The notes under the pieces: model-generated
Database searches by the model: none
What the model saw: the letters and a program-made list of their open reading frames with translations, nothing else
What the model was told of the DNA's origin: nothing
Position numbers and translations under genes: made by a program
Source of the DNA: Rotaria sp. Silwood1
Taxonomy: Eukaryota > Rotifera > Eurotatoria > Philodinida > Philodinidae
Direction of reading: 5' to 3'
Length of the DNA stretch: 64,000 nt
Assembly: GCA_905250075.1 (NCBI GenBank)
Contig: CAJNOP010000685.1
Location: 47,355-111,354 of the forward strand
Part shown: positions 25,601 to 38,126 of the stretch, in pieces
Layout of the letters: each line of letters begins with the position of its first letter
Numbering within the stretch: the stretch's first letter is position 1

Positions 25601-28600
25601 ATTTAAAACAAATAATTAAGAATTAGAAGCACAACGAATGGTTATTATTCAAACATTATTTAAACGTATTCGATATAATAAAGTAATGTAATATTATAAG
25701 AAATAGTTGCTATACGAAAAATGAAAATTCCTAAAAGTTTTTATTAAATGATTGTGAACAAAAGGTGTCTCTCAAGAAGGTTTCAGATATCATAGATAGA
25801 CTGTACGATTGTTAATAGTGTTCGAAATGAAGATTATAAATGAAAACGTGTTTCATGGCAAATTATCGATGTACTTGTTCATTTACAATCATATGTTACT
25901 ATTGGTTCATCTAAGGCTATTTTTCTTTTTTTAATAATCTCCGATTTTACATTATTGTTTTTTCAGATAGGGTCAATCACTTTTGGATATGTCTTCTATA
26001 CAATTAACACTTTTTAATGTTGTATCGTTAGTTGAATTGCCACCAAGTGATCCATTTGTTGTTGCTTTTCGAGCATTAGTAAATAGAAATGTTCGTTGTT
26101 TTTTTATTTATAAAATTTTCCTGTAGTTTAATATTTTGTTTTTTAGGATATCAATCGTCAAACTATAAATCGATGGTTAATGAATATGAACATGATACTT
26201 CGATGTCTTGTACAAAATTCAACTGAAGACGCTAAATTAACACAATGGAATGATGTTGTATCATCAGTTAATTTAACACGAGATGAAATGTTTAGTGTGT
26301 AAGTATTCAAAATGATTTTATTTGTAACTTAAAAACTATTATTCTCATTTTGTTTTCAGGGCTCTTCTTCATATTTTACATGATGTTGTATTACAAATTT
26401 TAACTAATACTCGACAATTACGCGGTCAAATCAATATGATATTAGTTTCTCTTGCATCCGATTATCGCTATTTATTTATGTATATTATGGAAAATGGTAA
26501 TCAATCGAAACAATGAAGTCGTCATCTTTGTAACGAGCACCGAAATGATTGATTTAAAAATTTCGGTTTGAAACTTTAGGAAGAAGAAACTAATTGAACA
26601 GATAAAAACTGGTTTCTATCAAAGTCAAAAGACTTTAAGCTTTCATCATAATCTATATGATAGTATCATATCACCCATTAATTTGAAGATAAAACTTTCC
26701 TGCAATTCATTAATAACTAATGATCTGGCGAAAAACATTTGACTTTAAAATTCCAATGCTTTTATAAGATCAATAATTTTATTTTAGTTAAACAATTTCG
26801 AACAATTGTAAATAATTTTCGTCAATTACGAATTCATGATGAAACTGTACATCGTCTTGATACATTTGCATATTTAATTATTTTAAATAAATATTTTCAA
26901 TTATTATCATCAATTTATATACCATTATTATTACAATGGACATAAATTCTGAATATACTTAATTATACACAAGAAACATGGTCGTCATCAATATTAACAC
27001 CATCATCCTTAATAACACATCAATAGATAGTCAATTAGAATCTTATTGTGATTTAATATGTCATCGTGAATTATATGTTGAACATTTAACATCAATAACA
27101 ACACATTATCAATTATTGTTATTTTTTTATTTGAACAAAGTGATACATGTACACATCTATATAATTTGGTCTGATACATCGTACATCAGTTGCAAGTCAT
27201 TGATTCGTTTGTGAAGGAATACATTTAGATAAAAGTGACCTTTTATTAGTTTTATTAGTTTTATTAATTGAACAATTTCTTCTATTACCATATATATATC
27301 TGTATTACATTTAACTGAATTAATTGTTTATGATCATATTGAAATGATGTTAACACTTGACCAACAAACATTAAGCAAATAATTATTACAGAAATATTTA
27401 CCATTAATTTTACAAATATTATCAACAGCAATATTAATCGATATTATTTAAGATTTTAATAATCTTAATTGTCATGATGAAGATTTTATACTTAATTGCC
27501 ATTTATGATGATATCAGTATGTTTTAGATTTAATTTATCGAAATAAATATGCATAATGAATATTTTAATTCAATTAAAGGAAAAGTCTTTGTTTTACTTT
27601 GACATTATTTACGTGTTAGTAATAGATAAGAGTTTTGAATAATTCAAAATTTCGAAAAACATTTTGAATTATAAAACTAGTCGGTCTACTGTACTTACAT
27701 TTAAAGAAGAACGAGTTTTAATTACATAGGTAAGAAAGAAAAAATACAAAATTTCAGGAATCGTAAAGGAAAGCATTTAAGTTACATTAGTATAATGATC
27801 GAAGTATTTGTCTTGGATCTCATTCGTCAAATGCTGAGTCATGCTATGTGTACTGTTACAACTAAAGAAAACGACGTCTTTCTAATACTATGAAATGACT
27901 AATGAAGAAAATAATCATAAATAGTTGTAAAGATATCTCATAAGATGTTTTCGATTGTGTTATTTTCAACCCAAAATAATTTTTAGAAATCAGAAATTTC
28001 AAGTTTATGAAACATTCTTCTAAACAAATATCATGAACGGATGACTGTGGATGTAACAGTGACGCTCATCTTATATTCATTTCAAGTTTTTTCCATAGAA
28101 GGAAGTCTATTTCAAAACAGCTGCTGAGTTTTATAAAACATCGCGAAGTCTTTCTCGAACGATAAAATTGCATTCGAGAATTTCGGCAAACTTTCTATAG
28201 GTTTGAATTCCAGGACTTCGCGAGCCTATTGGGTTTTCTTCATAGCATAACATTTTTAGAATGATTCTTATAGTAGATGAAAATTGATTTGAGAAAATAA
28301 GAAACAATTTAAATCTGTTCTTTTTTTGTTTTCCTAGGATTTTATATAGTTATCAAATGCCTCATTGTATTATCCTTAGTATTTTATCAACACAACGATT
28401 AATATCAAATGAAACAAATTTAAATGATATTGAAACAACACCTAATACAATTTATGTAAAAAGTCTTTTATCATGCTTCTAATAATCAACCATATTCAAT
28501 TGCATTAATAGATTCTATATCAATGTATTTTGATAGAATACAAAATCATGTTGAATTAATATGTCAGTTTTCAACAACTGATATACGTGATTTATTACGT

Positions 28601-31385
28601 TTTATAATATTTATATCAGAAATAATTTATATACATATATATTTCAAAAAGAAATCATTTCTTAGTTGTGAAACAGATCAAATAATATCATGGTGTACAT
28701 TATCGAAAACGCTATTATCAATATTTGAATATCTTTGTCAACAACATGGCTGAACTCTATCAAATAAATAAATCAATTATTATAATCATATTTAAATTTA
28801 ATTGGACCAGATAATAGACCATTTATAGAATTATTACTTTTATTAGTTAATGATCTTGGTCATCTTTATTATTTAACAAGAAAAATTAAATATACATATA
28901 TATCATATATTTATTGACATGATCTACGTTGTATAGCTATATTATTATTATTTTGTTTACCAATATTTAATTCATGTATACGTATATCAAGACAATTTTG
29001 GAGTTGGTTGATTATTAAGAATACAATTTCAAGAAATATAGGTTTCATTTTTAGCGTTCAATTAATCCACCACAAATCAATATAATGATGAAAATGAACA
29101 TACAACAAATAATTTAATAAAAGAAAAAATTTAGAAAGAAATGCAACACAATGGTAACAAGATCGAAAAATAAAATAGATTTTACCTGTTCTTTTTTTAT
29201 CAATGATCAATATATGCAAACACGTTCAACATTAGATACAAGTTCAAATTTATTGAACGATTAGATACACGTGATTTATTATCCTATGGACAACTTTCAT
29301 ATGATGCTATATTAACATCAATTCAAAGTAATACGAAATTACCATTAAAAGTTAATAAGTGTAGAAAAAAAGGTTAGCAAAAGAATTTTAAACTTTATTA
29401 TACAGAAATCTAAGTTAAGAGAAAGACAAATTCATTGCTAAATTATTAATTTCTTCAAACAAAAATCTAGTGTTTCTCTGACATTGATTTGATTTATTAT
29501 ATATACAAAATATCTTACTTCATATAGATAAAAGATTATATCAATAATTTCAAATATATTATAATTACGTCTTGTATTCTATTAATAAAGTCTAAAGTAT
29601 GAGAAATATTTTCTATCAATCAGAAAATTCGAGTATGAACATCCACCTTTAAAAATATATAATTTAGAGTTTATTTTCTCGTCATAGTCTTGATTTAACA
29701 TCATCATTAGAAATTTTAATTGAACTATATGTTCGTTGGTTAACAACAAAATTCAAATAATTTTTAGTAGTCAATTAAAATATGAATTAATAGGTTCATT
29801 TATATATCTATCTGATTTATTTCCATCAATCATATTTATATGATTTATGTGATGAAGATGATGTAATGATATTACTAATAAGTTATAATTTATGTAAATC
29901 TAGTATATTACTTGGACAAACAACAACAGAATATAATGAATTATATATACGTTTAATTGAACACAATTTTAAATTAACTAAAATTCATGCATATGCATCA
30001 TGTTTATTTTTACTTGAAAGTGATGAAGCTGGTTTAAATAAATTATATAATATAAGAATTAAATAATGATATATAAAATAATAATTTAAATTTATATGAT
30101 ATTTTATTATCATTAATTAAAGATGATAATTTAACAAAATAAAATTATATCAATTGGTCTGGAAAGACTTGTATAGTTTGGTAAATATCCCAAAAATGAT
30201 ATATGGCGTTTATATGAACGTTCAATAACAATAATAAGTCAATTGATTATCTTGTTTTAATACTTGCACGTATTTATACATTATTACAACAATCAAATGA
30301 AAATACAAATTCATTAAATAATGAACATGTTAATGAAGAACAAGAAATAATTGATAGTTCATCAATAATATCATCATCAGATAATATTCTTATTGAACTT
30401 GTTGCAGAATTATATCAACGTACTAAACAATCATCAACATTATCATATGAAGCTTCATACTTTTATTACGTCCATCACCATTATTACTTGTAAATATTGG
30501 TTTATTGAATCGTTTAATGAATAAAATGGTTTTTTGAATTTGTTGCATCAACACAACAATTATATCTTCAAATACTTGCATATACAATTTTTGCTTTTTT
30601 TCGTGTTTTAATGAATGCACGTCATTCAGCTAAAGTTAATGAATGGACTTTATTATCAATTACAAATATTGCACAAAGAAAATTAATATGTATGGCTATA
30701 TGGGGATTAGCTTATCTTATGTTAAGTGCATGTCCATCACATACAATTGCTGATGCTTTGTAAGTATTTACTTAAATCATTTATCCTTGCTGATTTTTTT
30801 TCTTAGTTCTTTATATTAATCTTTAAAGAAAAAAAATTCTATTGATATTTCATACTGATGATTTAATAATGAAGTCGTATTTGAGCTGTTAGATGAGCTA
30901 GTTTTTTTCACCTATGGTGAAAAGTTCTTCCTGGTTTTCTTTTTAAAAATTATCAAGACTTACACGCACGATTAAAATTTATTTGGAAAAGATAAATAGT
31001 AGAACATTAATTAAAGAAAAACTCTTTGTTATAATTGCGAAGAAATCACGATCAAAACAAAATCAACAAGTTTTGCCATGAAATGTCAAAAGAATTCTCA
31101 TAGATAATATAGTATATCTTTCACTTTTTTAGGTTTTAATTGACGTTATCACGTTTCAGTGCTCATTTTGAAGAATTAGATAATTGTTGATCGAGAATAT
31201 TATCCTCAGGTATTATAAAAGAAAATCTGCAAATATTAATTGTATCAAAAAAATCTATTCTACTTATTTTAGTTAACTAATATCGAACAATGACGTCAAT
31301 TTGAACAGGCATTCATAAATGAATCGAATCTGGAAAAATTATATGCTGACTTACTTGCACACATTCAAAATACGATCTCATCATC
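22696..31385 (+). pseudogene. HTT: huntingtin pseudogene, 5'-truncated, many stops
   Basis: Collinear fragments match remembered animal huntingtin from about residue 600 of 3144 to near the C-terminus. Examples: REHGDPHLRGAC (~23670; human DHGDPQVRGA), INRWLMNMNMILRCLVQNSTED (~26170; human [20 protein letters not shown]), IFNSCIRISRQFWSWL (~28960; human LVNSYTRVPPLVWKLGW), ILIELYVRW (~29710), CLFLLESDEAGL (~30000), FVASTQQLYLQILAYTIFAF (~30540) and RQFEQAFINES (~31295). Exon-intron structure is still visible, but stops (such as TGA at 23742-23744) and frameshifts (~24650) are frequent. No N-terminal HEAT region or polyQ start is present. Huntingtin is a large HEAT-repeat scaffold, and a working copy would have to lie elsewhere. 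Confidence 0.85.
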
Positions 31386-31390
31386 GTCTT

Positions 31391-31459
31391 GGTGTGGATG
31401 TAGATGTTGTTTGGATGTGTTGATGGATCATATACACTCTCTCACCTATACCCACACCC
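31391..31459. repeat. telomere-like hairpin at the 3' end of the HTT pseudogene
   Basis: GGTGTGGATGTAGATG, a loop, then CTCACCTATACCCACACCCT. It begins a few bases after the last recognisable HTT codons. Confidence 0.65.
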
Positions 31460-32553
31460 TCAATAAAGACTAAAAATATCGATTCATAAAATGAAAACAT
31501 ATCAACAAGAATTCATTTATCTACTTTTTTACTAGAATCGGTCTCTGTTATGACAATTGGATCTAAATTTTCTAAACCAATGAGAATAGATTGTCATTAA
31601 ATTTTACCTGCATATACTAATACAAAATAGGTTAAGTAAAATATCTCTAGTGAACGTTATTATTGTTTGCAAAAGATAATCAATTTTCACGAAAACCATC
31701 AGTCTCATTTATTTTGTGCATTTGTGCTCTAATTTCTGTTTGGCTTGTTGAGTTGTATTTCATATTGTGTGTTTTATTATGATTTCAATCATTGATTTAA
31801 CTAGTAAATAAGTCGATTAAAGTTTTCACAAATATACTTCAGCCATTGAAATTTCAAGAAAGGCTTTACAATGTTTTAGATTTAGAATAGTCTAAATCTG
31901 GTTGATGATGTCATTCAATGTCGTTTCTGTTGCCATTCTTCCTCCTTTTACTAGGAAAACCATACTTATTGGTCTCTGACCTTTAAATCATGTCGTTGAA
32001 GCCTAAGAGAAAGCTGCACAAATCTGGATTAAAACGTGCATTTATAACCAGTACTTTTAATAATATCAAGAAGAGAGTGCGTATAGATATTGGTATTCTG
32101 TTTAACCACACCCACATTCTCTTTGAATCGTTTTGGTTTAGCACATTATATGTAAAAGCATCCACCATACTTCATCCAATTGAACTGTTTTCTGAAAGCT
32201 CATTAATAATGATAAATTCGAAAAGTCTCGCACTACAATCGTTTCTTTTTATTCAAATAACAATTCTTTTTTTCTTGATTTATTATGCGTACTTTTTATT
32301 ATTTTGTTATCAATACAAAACAAATTTCATAATAAAGAAAAAAATTGTTTATTTTCGAAATACAAACAATCTCAAACTCCTGACTGTCATCAGCAAGATT
32401 GTCTATATATGCATCGTTCATTTCACCTTCATATATTAGACAATATGAACATCAGTGTTTTCTTGTAAGACGACAGTCTGATTATCGCTTGACAGTATTT
32501 AATGATAACTATCGGAAAGGGAATCAAGCCAACTTTCACAGGTTCGAGCATTT
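31460..32553. other. gene-free stretch with one doubtful ORF
   Basis: A plus-strand ORF of 149 codons at 31990-32439 (basic MSLKPKRKLHKSGLKR start, hydrophobic middle) has no recognisable family and no splice context. I do not call it a gene. Confidence 0.4.
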
Positions 32554-32677
32554 GGGTGTGGGTGTGCGTGCGAGTATAGTTTATCTGTTACTCACACCCA
32601 CACCCACATCCACACCCACATCCACACCCACACCCACACCCACACCCACACCCACACCCTCACCCTCACCCTCACCC
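32554..32677. repeat. telomere-like hairpin with long C-rich arm
   Basis: GGGTGTGGGTGTGCGTGCG, a ~15-base loop, then about fourteen CACACC-type units ending CACCCTCACCCTCACCC. The C-rich arm is much longer than the G-rich arm. Confidence 0.85.
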
Positions 32678-32862
32678 AAAATTTCAAAAAACTAATCACG
32701 GATCCGGATTTGCTGATCCGAAAAACCTTTGGTTAAACTTTATAAAAAATCATCGTTTTCGTAAAAACTCTTTCTTTGTCTAAAAAAAAGAAAACTCAAA
32801 ATTTCAAAAAACTGATCATGGATTTGAATTCTTGGACCCGAAAAATCTTGGGTCAAACTTTG
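32678..32862 (+). repeat. two direct copies of a ~65-bp unit
   Basis: AAAATTTCAAAAAACTAATC at 32678 recurs as AAAATTTCAAAAAACTGATC at 32797, followed in both by a GGATCC/GAAAAA/GGTTAAACTTT-like tail. The units are separated by ~55 bp. Function unknown. Confidence 0.6.
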
Positions 32863-34788
32863 TCTCACGTAGTTTAAATAATGAACTCAGTTCACCTCCG
32901 GCGCTCTTATGAACGAACGAACGAAGATAACTCAGTCAGCGTATGACCCTCCCGTCAATAGAGGGGAAAAGACGCGTTTTATGAGTTTTATTTGTTCGAT
33001 CTCAGTTGAGGGTGTTTTATAAGGTTTTATGAGTTGTCATTACTTCAGAATTATTCAGTATATTGAGTCCTCTAGTTCTGAATAATTTCGATATTGTCAT
33101 ATCATCATTCTCAGAAAATATTTCAAGTTCGTAAAAGTTTATTTTGATGATCGAATCGTTTACATACACGTTGAAATGCATATTTTTTTGTGTTTGTTTT
33201 ACACTTCAGTTCTATTTTGTTAATCTTCGTATTATTTGTTAATCTTCGTATTATTTGTTAACTTTCTCATTTGTTTCGGTGAATTATGAATTCAATTATC
33301 TATTCTTTGTATGATAATAGTGTCCCTTTTCTCTTTTACTTGTCATAATCATTCAGTCAAACAAATAACAAAGAGAAAACTCGTCAACAAGCGTTGGAAT
33401 TTAACAAGAATAAAATCGTAAAAAGCGTAAATTTTTCGGTTTTTTTCTCTTCTTTTGTCCACTATATTCTATACGTCATAATGTTAATATATCTCCTAGG
33501 GTTAGTGTCTAAGAAAAAATTGTAATTCACTTTTTTTTTGTATATACTACCAAAACACGTCAATAATAATGTTTTCATCGCAAAAATGTTCCGAGGTCGC
33601 TCGTTTATGCTACTGTCATCGGCAATTCTTTGCCGATTCTCTTCCAATCAACAACGCTGCTCTTTAGAGTAATAAGTTTGGACAAAATTGCGATGCACTA
33701 CTGCTTGTAGAGACATCTATTTGTTGTTTTTTTCTTTCCTATGAAAATGTCTTTTCTGTTTACATGTGAAAGCTTTTGCTTGCATTTGTTGGGATGCACA
33801 CGTTTTTGCTTAGCGCATGTTGTTGATGGTGATGTTACAGACATTGATACACCATGAATAATTTAAATGTCATGTTTCTTTTCTATGTGTTTAGTACACA
33901 CTATTAGTAAAAGCAAATGTGTCATTCTTTTCATTAGCTACCTTGACGATATGTCTTTTTTTCCATTTTTTCTATCGAAGTCGATGAATGCCTATGTACA
34001 ATCAGAATATAAAAACATGTGAAAGAAGAAATGCAAGTGCATGTTTCTTTTTCATTTTTTGGTTTTCAAATTATTTTATTTTTACTGATGTTGAAGTGGA
34101 AGGCAATAGCAAGAAATTAAAAGCTCAAAAAAAAACACTAATTAACATTCCAGAGAAATACATACTTTATCATTGAATCAGAACGGTTTAGCCTTTTTCT
34201 ATAGATGATTTCATAGTTTCGGATAGTATTGACTAAAATCCATATTTTTCTAATAAAAAAATACGACGATTGCATTAGAACGAAGAATAGATTGGGATGA
34301 TGCTATACATTGAGTATATTATTTTCGATATGAAATATGACAAGGAATCACAGAGATAGTTTCTTTTTTTTAATTCCTTTTTTACTCTTTTGTCAATGGT
34401 ACAGTTTATAATGTTAATTATACATCTTGATAATGACGAAGATTCGAGCCCGTAATAAATTATCTTTCATTAGTGTTACGTAGTTTAGAATGATCTTTTA
34501 GATTAATGCAAAGAAAAACGCCGTAACACGAGAATAAACCGTCTTTTGACCACGATTTTTGAATTCAATCACAGTTCAATATAAGGAAAAGCGAAATTCA
34601 GAAAAAAAATCAATATATAAGTTAATAGGAATTTGACTGTAATCAAACAATAAGTGTGTTGTCATTAATTTTGTCGATATATCTCATTGACAAATTAATG
34701 TCTAGTTTGACAATGTTGAATTCAAAGGAAGGAATTTATTTTTCGAGAACAAATATATGAATTTATCGAATTGTTCACTGCTCTTTAG
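32863..34788. other. gene-free stretch upstream of the RING gene
   Basis: No supported gene. A 21-bp tandem duplicate (TTAATCTTCGTATTATTTG, twice) lies near 33220-33260. The end of the stretch probably holds the promoter and a 5'-UTR intron of the gene at 34789, because TGCTCTTTAG directly before the ATG looks like a 3' splice site. Confidence 0.5.
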
Positions 34789-35524
34789 ATGACATCAACA
34801 AATGATATTGGACTTGCACCTGAGCGTATTCAGTGCTCAACAACAACCGATTTAAATGATCTTGTTTGTTCAACAATATGTGAAAATATTTTATGGAAAC
34901 CAGTCGCTTGTCAACAATGTGAAACTCATTTCTGTTCTATGTGCATCAGACAATGGTTAAATAAAAATCCGAATCAATGCCCAATGCGATGTGACAAGTT
35001 TATTGAACGATCATGTTCTAAATTCATTGCCAAACGATTAGTACAATTGCAAATCATTTGTATTTATCAGCCGAATGGTTGCAATGAGGTTAGTTAAGTG
35101 CTTCCTCGTTTGTCTCATCAGAAAAGAAAAAAAACCTTTAATCCACCATTCATTTTAGGTTATTCCATATGAAGCACTTGAAAAACACGAGATAATGTGT
35201 GGATATCAACTTCTAAAATGTGCTGGTTGTTTAGCAGAAATATTGAAAAAAGATTTTACTGAACATCAATCACAATGTCCGTTGACTGTAACAACATGTG
35301 CAGATTGCAAAATGGTTTATAAACAAAATGATGTTCTTCAAACACATTCTGATGTAATATGTCTTAAAGAACAACTTCGACAACATCGACAGCAATCAAA
35401 ATATGAAATTCAGCAACTTAAACAACAGATTCAACAAACACTAAGTAAGATACAAAAAGATCAAAAGGTATTAATATGCTTTATGAAAACTCGATCAAAC
35501 GCATGTATGATACATATTCATTGA
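34789..35524 (+). CDS. RING finger + TRAF-type zinc finger protein (copy 1)
   Basis: Two exons, 34789-35088 and 35159-35524, with a 70-bp in-frame GT-AG intron give 221 residues. The RING is C27-x3-C31, C41-x2-C44, H47, C49-x2-C52 and C64-x3-C68. TRAF-type zinc fingers follow (GCNEVIPYEALEKHE...C..C...HQSQCP), then a Gln-rich coiled coil. This is the layout of TRAF-like E3 ubiquitin ligases without a MATH domain, so it probably ubiquitinates a cytosolic target. The ATG follows a perfect 3' splice site, implying a 5'-UTR intron. A possible donor (AAAG/GTATTA) at 35467 could lead to another 3' exon, but stopping at 35524 gives almost the same length as the 220-residue neighbour. Confidence 0.78.
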
Positions 35525-36609
35525 TTAGCTGAATAAGAAAAAATAATTTTAATCTAAAATTATTTAATTGTCTTATCAATACTAGAATATACGAAAAAAG
35601 TTTATTTATGTCAAACGAACACGCAGTTCTCATCTATGGATGTAGGAATTCCCAAGTTGATCAAGAAGATCGATCCCATGCTACACTTATAGACATCCAA
35701 AAAATTTTGTCTTGAATAAATGCATTATTTTTCAATTGGAATATTTGCTGGATAAAGTATGAAACTTTCTCGTGATTCGATTCATCCCGATTATGTAACT
35801 CGAATGAGTGGTATTCCAAGTGTGTCAAAAAAGTACGCAGATCCTCATGTGGTTTTTCGTCGTTGTGAATCATACACAACTATGATGAGTTTTCATTAGG
35901 AAAACAAAAGAATAATAGTTTGATCGCATGGTATGTTGTTAAAGTCGATTTGAAATAGCATTAGTAACCTACAGAAGATTTCATAACGAGCTGAGTTCGC
36001 TAAAGAAATTTATCTGTCAAAACAGTAACTTATTCAAGTGACAGTTGTCACAATAAACAAAATGATTATGACTTTTGTTATAAACTCGTCTTCAGTATAA
36101 CACCAAAGTTCGAATAGCTCGCTAGAAATTAAAAAGTCATTCTTGATATGAAAAACTTTTATCAGGACTATTTGGGAACGATTAAAATTTCGCTCGTAGT
36201 TGAGAGACATTTTTCAAGATCATGTCTCAATAAATAAACCTCTAAAAATAGTTTATATTTATACCAATTAATGTACTCGCTGTTGCCAAATACAGTAACG
36301 TTTAGGCTATTTGTTCATATGATGATCAATCAGAAGATTTTTCTCAATGAAATTGATCATTGAGTCAGACGAATGAAAATTTGTATTCATTTGTTTTCTA
36401 AAAGTATAATATAATTTTTCTTAATGGAATGCATTCTCTTTACAGTAAGGTTTTAAAAAAATCATTTTTTTTAATTAACATTAAGTGATTAGTTGTTGTA
36501 CATACTATTATTTTTAAAAATTCACATTAATACTTCCGTCGGATGAAAGTAGAAAAATCTTCTTGTTTTACAAAACAAACAAAATCAAGATTTGTTTGTT
36601 TTTTATTAA
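35525..36609. other. intergenic stretch between RING genes
   Basis: No supported gene. A 72-codon minus-strand ORF at 35661-35879 is not recognised and lacks context. Confidence 0.4.
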
Positions 36610-36715
36610 GATGATCAAAACACATTGTTAGCATCGCGTGGTATCATCGTAAATGATAATGACGTAAGTGCTTATATAGTATTGCTCGATCGATGTTCAA
36701 CTCTTTCTCGATTAG

Positions 36716-37384
36716 AATACAGTGCAACGAACCTATATCCAATCTACGATCGAAGTCGAGATACTTCATAGGAATCGAATTGTTCTTGACGAGGATTCAT
36801 ATTCAGCTTTGCCCGATACTGTGCTCTGTTCTAAATGCCGCAATGTGCTGTGGAGACCAGTTTCTTGTGGGAAATGTGGAGCTCTTTTTTGTGAACAATG
36901 CCGTCCCACAAGCAGTATTTTCAAGAAAATCACTACATTTTTTGGTGGTCAACCTACGCAGCATGGAACGAACAATTGCGAACATTTTGAAGAAGTGCCA
37001 GTATCAAGTTATATCATCAATAACCTTGCAAAATTACGAGTTCGTTGTGTATATGCTCCGAACGGATGTCGAGTAATCTCATCTTATTACGATCTTGAAC
37101 GTCATGAAAAAATATGTGAATTTGAAATGATTCCTTGCAAACTATGTCAATTACCTTTATCGAGACGACCACCAATCGTAGATCATACGAGGAGAGCATG
37201 CTTCGAGTATATGTTTAAGAAAAATCCTGCTGGAATTCAACAACAATTTATGATACTTTTCGATGCTGTTGATGAAGCAAAAGCCGATAATCATCGTCTT
37301 CAATTGACCATAAACGATGTCAAAACTCAGTTAAATAAATTAAATTCAATATGTATCCAGAAGAAAAATACAAAAAGCAATTAA
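36716..37384 (+). CDS. RING finger + TRAF-type zinc finger protein (copy 2), 5' exon uncertain
   Basis: An open frame from 36716 to the TAA at 37384 encodes ~222 residues. It contains a RING-like cluster (CSKCRNVLWRPVSCGKCGALFCEQC), a TRAF zinc finger (VYAPNGCRVISSYYDLERHE, then C..C) and a C-terminal coiled coil. It is a diverged paralog of the gene at 34789 but lacks its intron in the TRAF finger. There is no ATG at the 5' end, and an in-frame TAG at 36713-36715 coincides with a 3' splice site (TTCTCGATTAG). Translation therefore probably begins in an upstream exon. A candidate frame-compatible exon is 36611-36663, followed by GTAAGTG. AATAAA at 37407-37412 is a likely poly(A) signal. Confidence 0.72.
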   Translation, partial: NTVQRTYIQSTIEVEILHRNRIVLDEDSYSALPDTVLCSKCRNVLWRPVSCGKCGALFCEQCRPTSSIFKKITTFFGGQPTQHGTNNCEHFEEVPVSSYIINNLAKLRVRCVYAPNGCRVISSYYDLERHEKICEFEMIPCKLCQLPLSRRPPIVDHTRRACFEYMFKKNPAGIQQQFMILFDAVDEAKADNHRLQLTINDVKTQLNKLNSICIQKKNTKSN

Positions 37385-37406
37385 TTAGATTCGATCGGAT
37401 TACCAC

Positions 37407-37412
37407 AATAAA
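37407..37412 (+). promoter_or_regulatory. polyadenylation signal AATAAA
   Basis: AATAAA 23 bp after the stop of the second RING gene. Confidence 0.5.
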
Positions 37413-38126
37413 AACTTTTCTTTTCTCATTTATTTTAAGTCAAATATCGTTATTCATTCATTGAATGTTCAGGATGAATAATGATATAGAAATAAATAAA
37501 CCTTTAAACGTGATAGATTGTTGTTAGAATAAGTGACCATAGATGCTTGACAGAAATTAAAGTTTCATAAAATGAAAATCTTCAGAATAAATGAGTTCGT
37601 TCACTGAAATTGAATCTGTTGCTGTATGCAAAAATGATAGGAAAATCGTAAAAATTGAGTGCCGAAATTTCATTTGCATTGGAGTTGATTTTTTATTACA
37701 TAGTAAAATATAAGGAAAAAAAGGGGAGAATAGATCCTGTGCCAACATTGTCATCATTGCACTTGATGCTTTCATCCAAGAAAACTATTTCTATTAATTT
37801 AGAATATTTTTCCTACTAGAGTAGTCTTAAATTATCTGATAGCATCAAAATAACTACATTAAGATCAATTTTTAAATGTAAAACATATTTCAAAATTGTA
37901 TCAATATCTTTTTAATGATCCATATGATTTCTGTTGAGTAAGACTACTAAAATTTGAACTGATATATTTTTAAGTTTATGCTTCATATAAAAAATTTTGA
38001 CGAAAAATTCAATTAAAATCGATTGAAGTAACTGATCTTTCACCCAGTTAAACAAAGAACTCGAAAATATTGACACATGTCGGAATGAGTGTACGACAAG
38101 TCAAGTTATTCAACGGCTTGTCCGTA
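37413..38126. other. gene-free stretch
   Basis: Nothing supported is seen. Confidence 0.4.

Noticed and set aside
31990-32439. 149-codon plus-strand ORF
   Set aside because: No family, no splice context, and the hydrophobic middle is just T-rich sequence.
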